Below are positions 53,845 through 63,286 of a stretch of 64,000 bases of DNA, piece by piece (positions within the stretch are counted from its first letter, which is position 1; each line of letters begins with the position of its first letter). The notes under the pieces are model-generated. The model was not told where the DNA came from, did no database searches, and saw only the letters and a program-made list of their open reading frames with translations. The position numbers and the translations under genes are program-made. The DNA is from Lacticaseibacillus sharpeae JCM 1186 = DSM 20505 (lineage in GTDB: Bacteria; Bacillota; Bacilli; Lactobacillales; Lactobacillaceae), in the NCBI RefSeq assembly GCF_001436225.1, contig NZ_AYYO01000005.1, forward strand, positions 1-64,000, written 5' to 3'.

Positions 53845-56196
53845 ATGCGTCTTAATCAATTTGCCCGGTTAAATCCGGACCACGCGACCCAAATCGCTGA
53901 ACTCAATACAATCGGTCTGCCCACCGAAAAAGCCAGTCTGGCTGAACTTGCCCATGCTACCTACCAGGCATTCGAAGCCCAGGCGCTGACTGCCAGCGCT
54001 AAAGATGAGGCATTAGCGGAGCGCGCCGCCACCACCAAGCTGGACGTGGCCGCATTCCTGGCCGGCAATCCCACCAGTATTAGCCGCGAAGTGTTCTACA
54101 CCATTGGCCTGCAGTACCTGGGGTTTGAAGCCGGTATCGACTTCCAGTACGACCAAGTGCTCGAATTCTGCAAGCAGACCAGACTGCCAATGGTGGCCGG
54201 CGACATCACCAGCCAAGCCGAATTTAACGCCGCAATCTACTTGCTGCTGAACACCCGGTCGAAGCACTTGGTCACCTTAATTGATTTGCTGGCCACCAAG
54301 GGCTTCCTGCAGCACCTGTCCGGCAACTTTGTCATCTTCAACGGCAAAACGCTGCCGACCTTCGATACGCACAAAGTCATTCGCGAACGCGTCTGGATCG
54401 AATCCGACCTGGATAGCGACGCCGATGGCCAGCGCGACATGCTGGAAGCAACCATCTTCCGCCCAGGCGAAACAGCCGATGGGGTGAAGAGCCCCGCGCT
54501 GTTCACGGCTAACCCCTACTTCCACGGCACCAACGACGTGACCGCCGTGACCCACGTGCCTGAACCCGAATTGGCCGTGAAGCCTGCCCGTAAGCAAGCA
54601 AGTGCTGAGCCAGTTGTCCGGCCAGACCTGCCGCAGCGTGAAGTTACCGGTGAAGTGACCACGGCGGCCGCATACGGTGATGAAGACGGCATCTACTCCC
54701 TAAATGACTACTTCCTCGCCCGCGGGTTTGCCACCGTCTACTCCGCTGGGGTCGGAACCCGCGGCTCTGACGGTCTGCGCGGAACCGGGAACCAGGACGA
54801 AACCGACAGTGCGGTCGCGGTCATCGAATGGCTGGGCGGCACGCGCCGGGCGTTCACCACGCGCACTGGCACCACCGAAATCAAAGCTTGGTGGTGCAAC
54901 CACAACGTGGCCATGACCGGGAAGTCCTACCTGGGCACCCTGGCCATCGCGGCTGCAACTAGTGGCACCCCCGCCCTCAAGACCGCCATTTCCGAATCCG
55001 CTATTTCTAGCTGGTACGATTACTACCGCGAAAACGGGTTGGTCGTGGCCCCAGGCGGTTTCCAGGGTGAGGACGCCGACGTGCTGGCCGTTGACACATA
55101 CTCGCGGCTCAAGGCTGCTGGTGATGCGAACAAGGTTGCAGACAAGTGGCAGGCACGCCTGGCCGAACTTGGCGCCGACCAGGACCGTGAATTTGGCGAC
55201 TACACCCCATTCTGGGACGCCCGCAACTACCGCAACAATGTGGCCAACATCAAGTGCGACATCATTAGCGAGCACGGGCTCAACGACTGGAACGTTAAGC
55301 CGAAGAACGTCATCGAATTCCACAAGGCGATGGCGCCCCTGTCCGCCCACCACAAGCTGTACTTGCACCAGGGCCAGCACGTCTACCTGAACAACGTCTT
55401 GTCCCTCGACTACACCGACCAGATGAACTTGTGGCTCAGTAACAAGCTGCTGGGCGTGGACAACGACGCGCTGAACCAGCTGCCCGACGTCACGATTCAA
55501 GACAACGTGGAGCCAGAAACCTGGACCACCAGTGCTGACTTCGGCACGGGTGCCGGGATTAGCACCCAGGATGTGCCTTTGGGAACGGACAAGCAAACCT
55601 TCACCGACCACAGCACCGCCGAATTCAAGGCGCACAATGACACTAGTGACGGATTTGAATTCAACATTATCCAGCCCGAATCAATCTATGGTGATTCCCG
55701 CATCGTGTTGCCGTTACTCAAGCCTGAACAGGACCTGGTCATTGAAGGTACACCGCACCTGTCCCTGACGCTGAGTGTCGACGCCCCATCCGCCATCACG
55801 AGTGTGCGCCTGATTGACTTGGGTGAAGCAAAACGGTTCACGCCAAACGCCGGGCTTGTTGAAGCGGCTGGTTACCCACTGGGCTATGACTTCAAGAGTG
55901 CCAACATCTTGGAATTCAAGAACGCGCCTAAGCCAACCCAGGCCAAACTCATCAGTCTAGCCCACGCAAACACACAGAATCCAATCAGTCCGGCCGAGAG
56001 TATCGTCACCGCGCCGGGCACAGAAGTAACGCTGGAGCTGGATCTGCAGCCAACGCACTACCACCTGCCAGCAGGCCGCACTTTGGCGCTGATTATCCAC
56101 GGCGCCGACCAGGCCCAAACTATCCGGCCAACCCGTGAAGTCACCTACACGCTGAACCTCGGCGCAAGTAAGCTGACCTTGCCCGAACGTAACTAG
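53845..56196 (+). CDS. pepX: Xaa-Pro dipeptidyl-peptidase PepX
   Basis: 783-residue serine peptidase that frees X-Pro dipeptides from casein-type peptides. N-terminal helical domain, then an alpha/beta hydrolase with serine in GKSYLGT near 360, aspartate in HGLNDWN near 480 and histidine in HQGQHVYL near 512, and a C-terminal jelly-roll. Typical of lactic acid bacteria. Confidence 0.97.
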   Translation: MRLNQFARLNPDHATQIAELNTIGLPTEKASLAELAHATYQAFEAQALTASAKDEALAERAATTKLDVAAFLAGNPTSISREVFYTIGLQYLGFEAGIDFQYDQVLEFCKQTRLPMVAGDITSQAEFNAAIYLLLNTRSKHLVTLIDLLATKGFLQHLSGNFVIFNGKTLPTFDTHKVIRERVWIESDLDSDADGQRDMLEATIFRPGETADGVKSPALFTANPYFHGTNDVTAVTHVPEPELAVKPARKQASAEPVVRPDLPQREVTGEVTTAAAYGDEDGIYSLNDYFLARGFATVYSAGVGTRGSDGLRGTGNQDETDSAVAVIEWLGGTRRAFTTRTGTTEIKAWWCNHNVAMTGKSYLGTLAIAAATSGTPALKTAISESAISSWYDYYRENGLVVAPGGFQGEDADVLAVDTYSRLKAAGDANKVADKWQARLAELGADQDREFGDYTPFWDARNYRNNVANIKCDIISEHGLNDWNVKPKNVIEFHKAMAPLSAHHKLYLHQGQHVYLNNVLSLDYTDQMNLWLSNKLLGVDNDALNQLPDVTIQDNVEPETWTTSADFGTGAGISTQDVPLGTDKQTFTDHSTAEFKAHNDTSDGFEFNIIQPESIYGDSRIVLPLLKPEQDLVIEGTPHLSLTLSVDAPSAITSVRLIDLGEAKRFTPNAGLVEAAGYPLGYDFKSANILEFKNAPKPTQAKLISLAHANTQNPISPAESIVTAPGTEVTLELDLQPTHYHLPAGRTLALIIHGADQAQTIRPTREVTYTLNLGASKLTLPERN

Positions 56197-56209
56197 CTGC
56201 ACGCACACC

Positions 56210-56241
56210 AAAAATGCCACCGCAATCGCGGTGGCATTTTT
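56210..56241. terminator. Bidirectional terminator between pepX and the LCP gene
   Basis: AAAAATGCCACCGC / GCGGTGGCATTTTT. Confidence 0.92.
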
Positions 56242-56246
56242 CATTG

Positions 56247-57296
56247 CTAATATGAGTAGATTGAATACGTTGGGTTGTAGCCTGAACTCCAGTCAAAGCT
56301 CGTGTTCAGTTCGTTCTGGTGCGTAACCGCGTTATCCACGGTCTGCGATGACTTGCCGAGCTGGCCGCGCAGTAAGTCGCTGACCCGCTGCAATTCGGAA
56401 GTCTGGGTTACCTGGTAGCTAGCCCGGTTGATGTACGCCCCGACACCCTTAATCTGGTCGCGCTTCACGTGCTGCAACGCTTTGCGGTAGCCGCTGTTCG
56501 AACCAATCCCGACCAAATCGTCGAAGGTCAGGTTCATCTGCATGTTCCCCTTCAAGGTCTGCAGCAGTGGCTTGTAGTTCGTCAGCGTGCCCGCGTTCAA
56601 GACCTTCTTCATGATGGCCTTAATCACGGTCTGCTGCCGCTTCTGGCGCCCGTAGTCCCCTTCCGGATCATCGTGACGCATCCGGGCGAACTGCAATGCC
56701 CGCTTCCCGTCCAGGTGGGCCTCACCCTTGGTGAAAATCCCGGCGTCGTGTTCGGTGTCATCCCATGAGAATGGCACATAAACGTCAATCCCGCCCACAG
56801 CATCGACAATATCGGATAGGCCACCCATGTTCACGGTGACGTAATAGTCAATCGGGACGTTGATCAGATTCTCAACGGTCTTCACCGCCACTGTCGACCC
56901 GCCAAGGAGGTAGGACGAGTTAATCTTATGAAAATTAGGTGTGCTGGAGCCGGTCTTGATGTCCGCAAGCGTATCGCGGGGGATGCTGACCATCGTGGTC
57001 TGCTTCTTCTTGGGGTTAATCGTGACCACAATAATCGTGTCGGCGTTCCCCTTTGTTTTCCGCCCTAGGGCCCCGGTATCTGTCCCGAGCAGCAGGAACG
57101 ACAGCGGCTTTTCGTTCTTAATCTTCGCCGTCGCATTCCGGCCAGAAATCTGCGCGAAGGTATCGCCAATCGCGTTCTTAGTGTCCGCGTACATCCGGAA
57201 ACCGTAGGCCGCGAGGACGAGGATGAGTCCAAAAAGTGAAATGATTAAAAAGTGGCCAATCGGGTGATGTGGCATTACTCGGCGTCGCAAAGACAT
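56247..57296 (-). CDS. LytR-CpsA-Psr family cell wall polymer ligase
   Basis: 349 residues. One N-terminal transmembrane segment (about 13-33) and an extracellular LCP domain: LLLGTDTG, SIPRDTLADI and RMRHDDPEGDYGRQKRQQ. Attaches teichoic acid or polysaccharide to peptidoglycan. Start at MSLRRRV is a choice; the GGGGCG site is weak, and the ORF extends upstream to 57332. Confidence 0.92.
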   Translation of the reverse strand: MSLRRRVMPHHPIGHFLIISLFGLILVLAAYGFRMYADTKNAIGDTFAQISGRNATAKIKNEKPLSFLLLGTDTGALGRKTKGNADTIIVVTINPKKKQTTMVSIPRDTLADIKTGSSTPNFHKINSSYLLGGSTVAVKTVENLINVPIDYYVTVNMGGLSDIVDAVGGIDVYVPFSWDDTEHDAGIFTKGEAHLDGKRALQFARMRHDDPEGDYGRQKRQQTVIKAIMKKVLNAGTLTNYKPLLQTLKGNMQMNLTFDDLVGIGSNSGYRKALQHVKRDQIKGVGAYINRASYQVTQTSELQRVSDLLRGQLGKSSQTVDNAVTHQNELNTSFDWSSGYNPTYSIYSY

Positions 57297-57395
57297 GGTG
57301 TCGCCCCAACTTTCGTATAAACTCTTATGCAATAGTATAACACGTCAAAGAGTAAGCATGTGTGCCGGATGCAGGCTTAACTTATTCTTACTCGA

Positions 57396-57435
57396 CAAAA
57401 AGGGGGTAAGCCTGCAGTGGCCTACCCCCTTTTGT
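57396..57435. terminator. Terminator between the LCP gene and glnA
   Basis: GGGGGTAAGCC / GGCCTACCCCC with A-run and T-run; serves glnA (minus strand). Confidence 0.85.
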
Positions 57436-57449
57436 AGTTTAGGTGTTAA

Positions 57450-58790
57450 TTAGTAGAGTTCCAGGTACTGGTCACGTTCCCAGTCCCCGACCTGCTGCCG
57501 GTAAGCCATCCATTCCATGCTCTTAGAATCCATGAAGCTCTGGAACAAGTGGTCACCCATGGACGCAATCACCACGTCGTCATCTTCCAGGGCCTTCAGC
57601 GCGTTGTGCAACGTGCTTGGCAGGTCCTGAATGTGGTTCTCCTTCCGCTCGCTAGGCCGCATCCGGTAGATGTTACGGTCAACGGCTTCTTCTGGCTGCA
57701 AGCCTTCGCGGACCCCGTCCAGGCCGGCTGCCAGGATTGCCGCAATCGCCAGGTATGGGTTAGCTGCAGGGTCAACACTGCGCAGTTCCAACCGGGTGGA
57801 CAGACCACGGGCGGATGGAACGCGGATGAGTGGCGAACGGTTGTGACCAGACCAGGCGATGTATACTGGGGCTTCAAAACCAGGAACAAGCCGCTTGTAG
57901 GAGTTAACAATTGGGTTGTTGATGGCGGTCAGTGCACGCGCGTGCGTGAGCAGACCAGCAAGGAAGTGCATGGCGGTGTCAGACAGCTTCTCTTCGCCAT
58001 CTTCATCGTAGAACACGTTACCCTGCTGGTTGAACAGGGACATATTGATGTGCATCCCTGAACCGTTGATACCGTGCAGTGGCTTCGGCATGAACGTTGC
58101 GTACAGGCCGTGCTTGCGGGCAATGGTTTTGACCACGAGCTTGAAGGTCTGAATGTTGTCGGCAGCTTCCAGCGCGTCAGCGTACTTGAAATCAATTTCG
58201 TGCTGACCAGGAGCCACTTCATGGTGGGATGCTTCAACTTCAAAGCCCATCTTTTCCAGTTCCAGCACAATGTCCCGCCGGCAGTTTTCACCAAGGTCCA
58301 GAGGTGCGAAGTCGAAGTAGGAACCCTTGTCGTTCAGCTTGGTGGTTGGCTGGCCGTTCTCGTCCAGCTTGAACAGGAAGAATTCTGGTTCGGGTCCGAT
58401 GTTGAAGCTGGTGTAGCCCGACTGCTTCATGATGTCCACCTGACGAATCAGGTTGTTGCGGGGGTCACCAGCAAATGGCGTCCCGTCAGACAAATGCACG
58501 GAACAGATGAACCGCGCCACACGCCCGTGATCGTTACCCCAAGGGAAAATGAGGTAAGTGGACAGGTCTGGGTACAGCAGCATGTCACTTTCTTCAATAC
58601 GGACAAATCCATCGATACTGGAACCGTCCATCGTCACCTTGTTACTCAAAACCTTCTCAAGCTGGGAAACAGGAACCTCAACGTTCTTAATCATGCCGTT
58701 GATGTCCGTGAACATCAAACGTAAGAACTGAACATTTTCTTCCTGAACGCTTTGCCGAATCTCATCAGCAGTGAAAACTTTGCGAGCCAT
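57450..58790 (-). CDS. glnA: Glutamine synthetase (type I)
   Basis: 446 residues. Catalytic and metal-binding motifs [31 protein letters not shown] and the ATP/GlnR-control region. The ATG at 58790 follows AAAGGGG; the upstream in-frame ATG is rejected. In operon with glnR. Confidence 0.97.
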   Translation of the reverse strand: MARKVFTADEIRQSVQEENVQFLRLMFTDINGMIKNVEVPVSQLEKVLSNKVTMDGSSIDGFVRIEESDMLLYPDLSTYLIFPWGNDHGRVARFICSVHLSDGTPFAGDPRNNLIRQVDIMKQSGYTSFNIGPEPEFFLFKLDENGQPTTKLNDKGSYFDFAPLDLGENCRRDIVLELEKMGFEVEASHHEVAPGQHEIDFKYADALEAADNIQTFKLVVKTIARKHGLYATFMPKPLHGINGSGMHINMSLFNQQGNVFYDEDGEEKLSDTAMHFLAGLLTHARALTAINNPIVNSYKRLVPGFEAPVYIAWSGHNRSPLIRVPSARGLSTRLELRSVDPAANPYLAIAAILAAGLDGVREGLQPEEAVDRNIYRMRPSERKENHIQDLPSTLHNALKALEDDDVVIASMGDHLFQSFMDSKSMEWMAYRQQVGDWERDQYLELY

Positions 58791-58832
58791 GTGAATCCCC
58801 TTTGTGGACATTGTCCGAATATTTTTGTGGTA

Positions 58833-59183
58833 CTAGTGAAAACCTTGACTGTACGGGCTCTGTCCCGATTGGCCGAAACGCTGGTTGTACAATTCCTCAC
58901 GCAACAGCCGCCGCGCAGTTGCGTCGCTAGTGTGTTGCTGCTTGTGCTCGCGAACCCGCTTGATGTCCGCGAGCGTCATGCCGGACCGCCGCTGATTAAC
59001 AATGGCGATGAGTGAATCCACGTCGTTCAGCGAATACATGCGGTGGTTGCCGGCGTTACGCAGTGGTTTCACTAAGCCTTGCGCTTCAAAGTAGCGAATC
59101 TGCCTAGCTGTGAGGGTTGTTAAGGTCATGACCGTGCCAATTGGGAGCACAGCGCGCCGCCGCAATACATCATCTTCGACCAC
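58833..59183 (-). CDS. glnR: Glutamine synthetase repressor GlnR
   Basis: 116-residue MerR-type repressor (LTARQIRYFEAQGLVKP) with a short C-terminal signal region (LLREELYNQRFGQSGQ) that binds glutamine synthetase. Its operator and promoter lie just upstream. Confidence 0.96.
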   Translation of the reverse strand: MVEDDVLRRRAVLPIGTVMTLTTLTARQIRYFEAQGLVKPLRNAGNHRMYSLNDVDSLIAIVNQRRSGMTLADIKRVREHKQQHTSDATARRLLREELYNQRFGQSGQSPYSQGFH

Positions 59184-59229
59184 GTCTGCACCTCCTAGCT
59201 GGTAATGAACTCAACCAAACGATGGTGTA

Positions 59230-59258
59230 AGTATAGCAAGCATACCAAAGCGGGTCAA
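59230..59258 (-). promoter_or_regulatory. Promoter of glnRA
   Basis: TTGACC (59258-59253), 17-bp spacer, TATACT (59235-59230), 47 bp before the glnR start. Confidence 0.85.
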
Positions 59259-59265
59259 CTTTATC

Positions 59266-59282
59266 TGTTAGATAATCTGACA
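59266..59282. promoter_or_regulatory. GlnR/TnrA-type operator
   Basis: TGTTAGATAATCTGACA fully matches TGTNA-N7-TNACA and is centred about 16 bp upstream of the -35. A single site is seen. Confidence 0.9.
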
Positions 59283-59304
59283 TTGGCCCCAAAATTTTCA
59301 AGGT

Positions 59305-59334
59305 AAATAAAAAACGCCGAACATTCGGCGTTTG
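59305..59334 (-). terminator. Terminator of miaA
   Basis: ACGCCGAA / TTCGGCGT with T-run on the minus strand. Confidence 0.88.
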
Positions 59335-59364
59335 TTGAACCGTGGACGGCGGCCCGCAATGCAA

Positions 59365-60306
59365 TTATTCGGCATTATCGGATAGATTTTCATTTATCCA
59401 CGTATATACCAATTTTTCTATCTGGGCCATACGCTCCGGTTCCTGAATCAAATCGAACCAGTGTGGTGCCATTTGGTTCCGGAAGTACGTTAGCTGCCGC
59501 TTAGCATACCGCCGTGAGTTGCGCTTGATGAGCTCAACTGCTGGCGCAAGCGCCATTTCGCCATTCAGGTACGGAATCAGCTCCTTGTAGCCAATTGCCG
59601 CCAACGCCTGGGCATTGGGCCCAGCGATGGCAACCACCCGCTGCACTTCCGCGACCAAGCCCTCCTTTAGCATTTGATCCACCCGCGCGTTAATCCGGGC
59701 GTACAATTTGTCCCGGTCCGTAGTTAGACCAATCACCAGCGCATCGTACTTGGGTTCAGGCGGGGTTTGCTGCGAAAAAAGTTGCCCCGTAGTTTCAATC
59801 ACTTCCAGCGCCCGCACCGTCCGCCGAACGTTCGCTGCCGGAATCTTGGCCGCCGCCGCGGGGTCTCGCTGCTGCAACTCCTGCCACGTTGCAAGTTCGC
59901 CGTTTGCATCCGCGAAGTGCTGCCACTTAGCACGCACAGCGGATTCGCCCTCTGTACCTAGGGGCAAACCAAGGCGCAGGGCGTTCAGGTAAAAGCCCGT
60001 GCCGCCAACCAGAATGGGCAGCTTACCAGCTTGGCGAATCGCAGCTATTTCCGCATCCGCGCGGCGCATGAACTCGGCAACCGAAAAGCTAGCACGCGGA
60101 TCGAGGATATCAATCAACCGGTGCTCCGCCGCTGCTTGTTCCGCAGCGGTTGGTTTAGCGGTGCCAATGTCCATTCCCCGGTAGACCTGAAAGGCGTCGG
60201 CGTTCACGATGATGCCGCCTAGTTTTTGCGCTAAGTCGATGGCCAGAGCAGTTTTGCCCACCGCAGTGGGGCCGCCAACCATCACAATTTTCGGTTTCTG
60301 TTGCAT
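59365..60306 (-). CDS. miaA: tRNA dimethylallyltransferase MiaA
   Basis: 313 residues, P-loop GGPTAVGKTALA, DLAQKLGG, RRTVRALEV and IGYKELIPYL. Prenylates A37 of tRNAs reading UNN codons, and uses dimethylallyl diphosphate. The usual neighbours hfq and ynbB are not between it and glnR here. Confidence 0.95.
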   Translation of the reverse strand: MQQKPKIVMVGGPTAVGKTALAIDLAQKLGGIIVNADAFQVYRGMDIGTAKPTAAEQAAAEHRLIDILDPRASFSVAEFMRRADAEIAAIRQAGKLPILVGGTGFYLNALRLGLPLGTEGESAVRAKWQHFADANGELATWQELQQRDPAAAAKIPAANVRRTVRALEVIETTGQLFSQQTPPEPKYDALVIGLTTDRDKLYARINARVDQMLKEGLVAEVQRVVAIAGPNAQALAAIGYKELIPYLNGEMALAPAVELIKRNSRRYAKRQLTYFRNQMAPHWFDLIQEPERMAQIEKLVYTWINENLSDNAE

Positions 60307-60421
60307 TTTTACGCCGCACGCTCCTTAAAGTTGATTCTTAGTAATAATTATACTCGTGTTTACAAGTGAGATGTTATACAATCAGGTTATAGAAAGCGCA
60401 ACCTAGAATGGAGGAATTATC

Positions 60422-60601
60422 ATGAAACACAAATTTATCGCAGGCTTCGTCCTTGGCACCTTTGCAACGGTCGCAACCGCAGCTATCAGTGTCTTCACCT
60501 TCAAGAAGACCTACATCGACCCAGTTGAAAACAAGGTCGACGAAATCAACGAAAACCGGCGCAAGGCTATCCGTAAGTCCCTCGGTGCCCACCAGGCATA
60601 A
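60422..60601 (+). CDS. DUF3042 mini-protein
   Basis: 59 residues (MKHKFIAGFVLGTFATVATA at the start), one N-terminal hydrophobic segment, then a charged helix ending in GAHQA. Matches the lactobacillus DUF3042 family. Too short for a 60-residue cutoff. GGAGG nine bases before the ATG. Divergent from miaA. Confidence 0.85.
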   Translation: MKHKFIAGFVLGTFATVATAAISVFTFKKTYIDPVENKVDEINENRRKAIRKSLGAHQA

Positions 60602-60612
60602 TTATCAGGCCT

Positions 60613-60652
60613 AAAAAAATCACCCAGCACATTGTGTTGGGTGATTTTTTTG
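60613..60652. terminator. Bidirectional terminator after DUF3042
   Basis: AAATCACCCAGCACA / TGTTGGGTGATTTTTTT, shared with the convergent rhodanese-like gene. Confidence 0.9.
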
Positions 60653-60667
60653 CTGCCAGCGAATGCT

Positions 60668-61090
60668 TTAGGCGTGCTTCTTGGTCTTCCCGGACCATTC
60701 AGCAAAGCCGTCCTTCAGCCAGTAGATTTTTTCAAATCCTTGCTTGCTAAACATCCGTACTGCCCGTAGCGACATTGCGCCGGTTGCGTCATACAGGTAA
60801 ACTGGCAAGTCCTTGCGCAGACCACTCATTTTCTGACTGAGCAGTGAGTACGGAATGTTCCGTGCGCCAAGAATGTGGTTTGAATCGAACTGATTACTTT
60901 CGCGCAAATCAATAATCTGCGCCTTGCGCATCGTCTCTTCAAACTCCGCGCCCGGCAATTCTCCGCCGAACTTCTTGTAACGACGAGTCATAACGTACCG
61001 GTAAAGCCAACTGCCTGCCCAGAAGAGAATCATCAGTGCGATGATAATCCAGATGGCAGTGAAAAATGATGATCCTGCCCCAAAAAACAT
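60668..61090 (-). CDS. Membrane-anchored rhodanese-like protein without active cysteine
   Basis: 140 residues. One N-terminal transmembrane segment (FFTAIWIIIALMILFWAGSWL), then a rhodanese domain (QIIDLRESNQFDSNHILGARNIP). The catalytic loop reads YLYDATGAMS; the usual cysteine position is Asp, so sulfur transfer is unlikely. YqhL-type. Next to glcK. Confidence 0.85.
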   Translation of the reverse strand: MFFGAGSSFFTAIWIIIALMILFWAGSWLYRYVMTRRYKKFGGELPGAEFEETMRKAQIIDLRESNQFDSNHILGARNIPYSLLSQKMSGLRKDLPVYLYDATGAMSLRAVRMFSKQGFEKIYWLKDGFAEWSGKTKKHA

Positions 61091-61115
61091 GTTCCAGCCT
61101 CCTGCAATAATTAAT

Positions 61116-62075
61116 TTAGTCTAGTGCTAAGCGTGCCGCACCAACGACCCCTGCTGTGTTCCCCAGCGTTGCGAGCACAACCTTGGTGGTAGCGCGCACG
61201 TTAGAGAATGTGTACTTCTCGAAGTACTTCTGCACCCGCGTGAGCAGGAAGTCACCCGCTGCACTGACACCGCCACCAATGACGATGTATTCAGGGTTCA
61301 GCGTGTTACCCAGGTTAGCCAGAGCAAAACCAAGGTAGAAGGAAACGCGGTCAACAACGGACAGTGCGAGTGGGTCGCCGTCCTTTGCCAAGTCGAATAC
61401 CATCTTGGATGAGATTTCGTCCCCATCGTCCAGCGTCTGCTTGAGCTTAGAGTCGCCAGCGTATTCTTCCGCCATGTCGCGCGCAACGTGGACAACCCCA
61501 GTTGCACTAGCGACGGTTTCAAGACAACCGTGGTTGCCACACGTGCAGAGGTAACCGTTCGGGTCAACACACACGTGGCCGATTTCACCGGCAGAACCAG
61601 CGGCACCGTGGAGCAACTTGTTATCCATGAAGATCCCGCCACCGATCCCGGTGCCAAGTGCAACGAGGACCATATTCGGCACGTTATCGCCCGCGCCCAT
61701 CCAGCGTTCGCCGACTGCGGCACAGTTAACGTCGTTGTCAACGAAGAATGGAATTCCGGTACCCTTTTCGATGTCGCGCTTGACTGGCTGCTTAGCCTTC
61801 CAGTTCAAGTTGTAGGCACCGGCAACGGTCCCCTCTTTAATATCAACGGAGCCAGGTGTCCCCATGCCAATCCCGACAAAGTCTGCAGGCTGCATGTTGT
61901 ACAGGGCCAGGTGGTCATTGATGCTGGCGATAATATCGGGCACAATGTGGCTACCTTCATCAAGAATGTTGGTGTCGATTGCCCACTTCTGCTGAATCTC
62001 ACCATCAGTAGTTAAAATGGCGAACTTACAAGTCGTCCCACCAAGGTCGACCCCGATAAGCTTCTTATCTGTCAT
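61116..62075 (-). CDS. glcK: ROK family glucokinase
   Basis: 319 residues. ATP motif GVDLGGTTCKFAI, catalytic ENDVNCAA-like (VDNDVNCAA), zinc motif CTCGNHGCLE and GGGVSAAGD. Phosphorylates glucose. Overlaps the yqgQ stop by 11 bases. Confidence 0.96.
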   Translation of the reverse strand: MTDKKLIGVDLGGTTCKFAILTTDGEIQQKWAIDTNILDEGSHIVPDIIASINDHLALYNMQPADFVGIGMGTPGSVDIKEGTVAGAYNLNWKAKQPVKRDIEKGTGIPFFVDNDVNCAAVGERWMGAGDNVPNMVLVALGTGIGGGIFMDNKLLHGAAGSAGEIGHVCVDPNGYLCTCGNHGCLETVASATGVVHVARDMAEEYAGDSKLKQTLDDGDEISSKMVFDLAKDGDPLALSVVDRVSFYLGFALANLGNTLNPEYIVIGGGVSAAGDFLLTRVQKYFEKYTFSNVRATTKVVLATLGNTAGVVGAARLALD

Positions 62076-62304
62076 CTGTATCTTTCCTCCGAGTAGTTAA
62101 TTTAAGGGGGTTACGCACTTCTTCTTCGTGCGCGTGGTTCAAAATAATCTTGGCCCTAGCGTAGTCACTATTTTCGAGCAGGCCCGTCTTGTGCAAACGG
62201 TCCAGCTCAATCGCTACCAGTTCCATGTCGTAGAGCCGCTTGCCCAAGTGCACGTATGTTCCGTAGCGCTTGAGCAGCTTCAGAACGTCGTTGTAGGTCT
62301 CCAT
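62065..62304 (-). CDS. yqgQ: YqgQ family protein
   Basis: 79 residues (TYNDVLKLLKRYGTYVHLGKRLYDMELVAIELDRL), a YqgQ-like family usually beside glcK. Start ATG overlaps the rhomboid stop (TGATG); a TTG one codon upstream is an alternative. Function unknown. Confidence 0.88.
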   Translation of the reverse strand: METYNDVLKLLKRYGTYVHLGKRLYDMELVAIELDRLHKTGLLENSDYARAKIILNHAHEEEVRNPLKLTTRRKDTDDR

Positions 62305-62984
62305 CAAAGCAGGTTACCTCCATACACGAATGCCAAAATTAGCGGTGTCGCCACCAGCAGTCCCGCCATGAGCAGGCGCCGCGCCACGCTGATGTCCCCA
62401 ATCAATGGGACCCCGACCACACCAGCAATCAGGAATCCGCCGACGAGGCCGCCGACGTGGCCGGCAATGTCGATATTTCCCTGAAACAGGTCGAACACCA
62501 AGTTGATGACCACAACGGCCAGCACTGACCGCGTCATTGCCGCGATGTCCGGCCGGTCGCGGAACACATCCCCAACCATGAGGAAGGCGCCAAACAAGCC
62601 GAACAGCGATGTGGACGCACCCGCGGCAACCGCATTGGCACTGCCAAACAGCAGTCCGGCAAAGTTCCCGGTGATCCCACTAACAAGGTAAATGACGAGG
62701 AACCGCCAATGCCCAAAGGCTTGCTCCGTTATCCGGCCCAGATACCAGAGCGTTGCCATGTTGACGAACAGGTGCATGAAGCCGACGTGTAAGAAGATGG
62801 GCGTTAATAGCCGCCACCACTGATTCCCGAGCGTGAGTGCGGGGGCAAAGCGCGCCCCGAGGTCAAATAGCACCCGCGAATTCGTGGAACCGCCGGCGAG
62901 GATTTCGACCCCGAACATCAGAACTGATATTGAAAGGAGCACCATGGTCACCCACGGGCCCTCAAAGAAGTTTTGTCTACGCAT
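62304..62984 (-). CDS. Rhomboid intramembrane serine protease
   Basis: 226 residues, about six transmembrane helices. Catalytic Ser in GASTSLFGL and His in IAGHVGGLVGG, and HLFVNM on helix 2. Operon with yqgQ and glcK. GAGGTAATCA before the ATG. Confidence 0.94.
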   Translation of the reverse strand: MRRQNFFEGPWVTMVLLSISVLMFGVEILAGGSTNSRVLFDLGARFAPALTLGNQWWRLLTPIFLHVGFMHLFVNMATLWYLGRITEQAFGHWRFLVIYLVSGITGNFAGLLFGSANAVAAGASTSLFGLFGAFLMVGDVFRDRPDIAAMTRSVLAVVVINLVFDLFQGNIDIAGHVGGLVGGFLIAGVVGVPLIGDISVARRLLMAGLLVATPLILAFVYGGNLL

Positions 62985-63223
62985 TGATTACCTCGACTTC
63001 CCTGCAATCTATCGGCCGTTCATAGCCGAATTGCTAAGACCAATAAACAATTTTACCATGCTTCCACGTTTTTCGCTACGTAAACCGCTATCTTTCGCGC
63101 CACTAGCGCATTTCGATAACGGCTTACACCATTATTGGTTGCCTTTTTTTAGAACCAACCGAACCTCGAAAAACAATTAATAACATACACTAATATTTTC
63201 CTGCACGGGGTAATTAAAAGCAA
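62985..63223. other. Gene-free interval between the rhomboid gene and the PBP gene
   Basis: No coding frame, tRNA or strong promoter recognised. A weak -10 (TAAAAT on the minus strand near 63050) may serve the rhomboid operon. The rpmG and fthC genes often seen here are absent. Confidence 0.5.
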
Positions 63224-63276
63224 GTATCCCCAGAAGGCGGCTGCGCAGATAAATGCGCAGGGCTCTCCGGGGATAC
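63224..63276 (-). terminator. Terminator of the penicillin-binding protein gene
   Basis: GTATCCCC / GGGGATAC outer arms with an inner CTGCGCA / TGCGCAG stem, followed by TTGCTTTTAA on the minus strand. Confidence 0.85.
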
Positions 63277-63286
63277 AGCAAAACTA

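Noticed and set aside
59170-59364. 64-codon minus-strand ORF before glnR
   Set aside because: Covers the glnRA promoter, GlnR box and the miaA terminator; non-coding.
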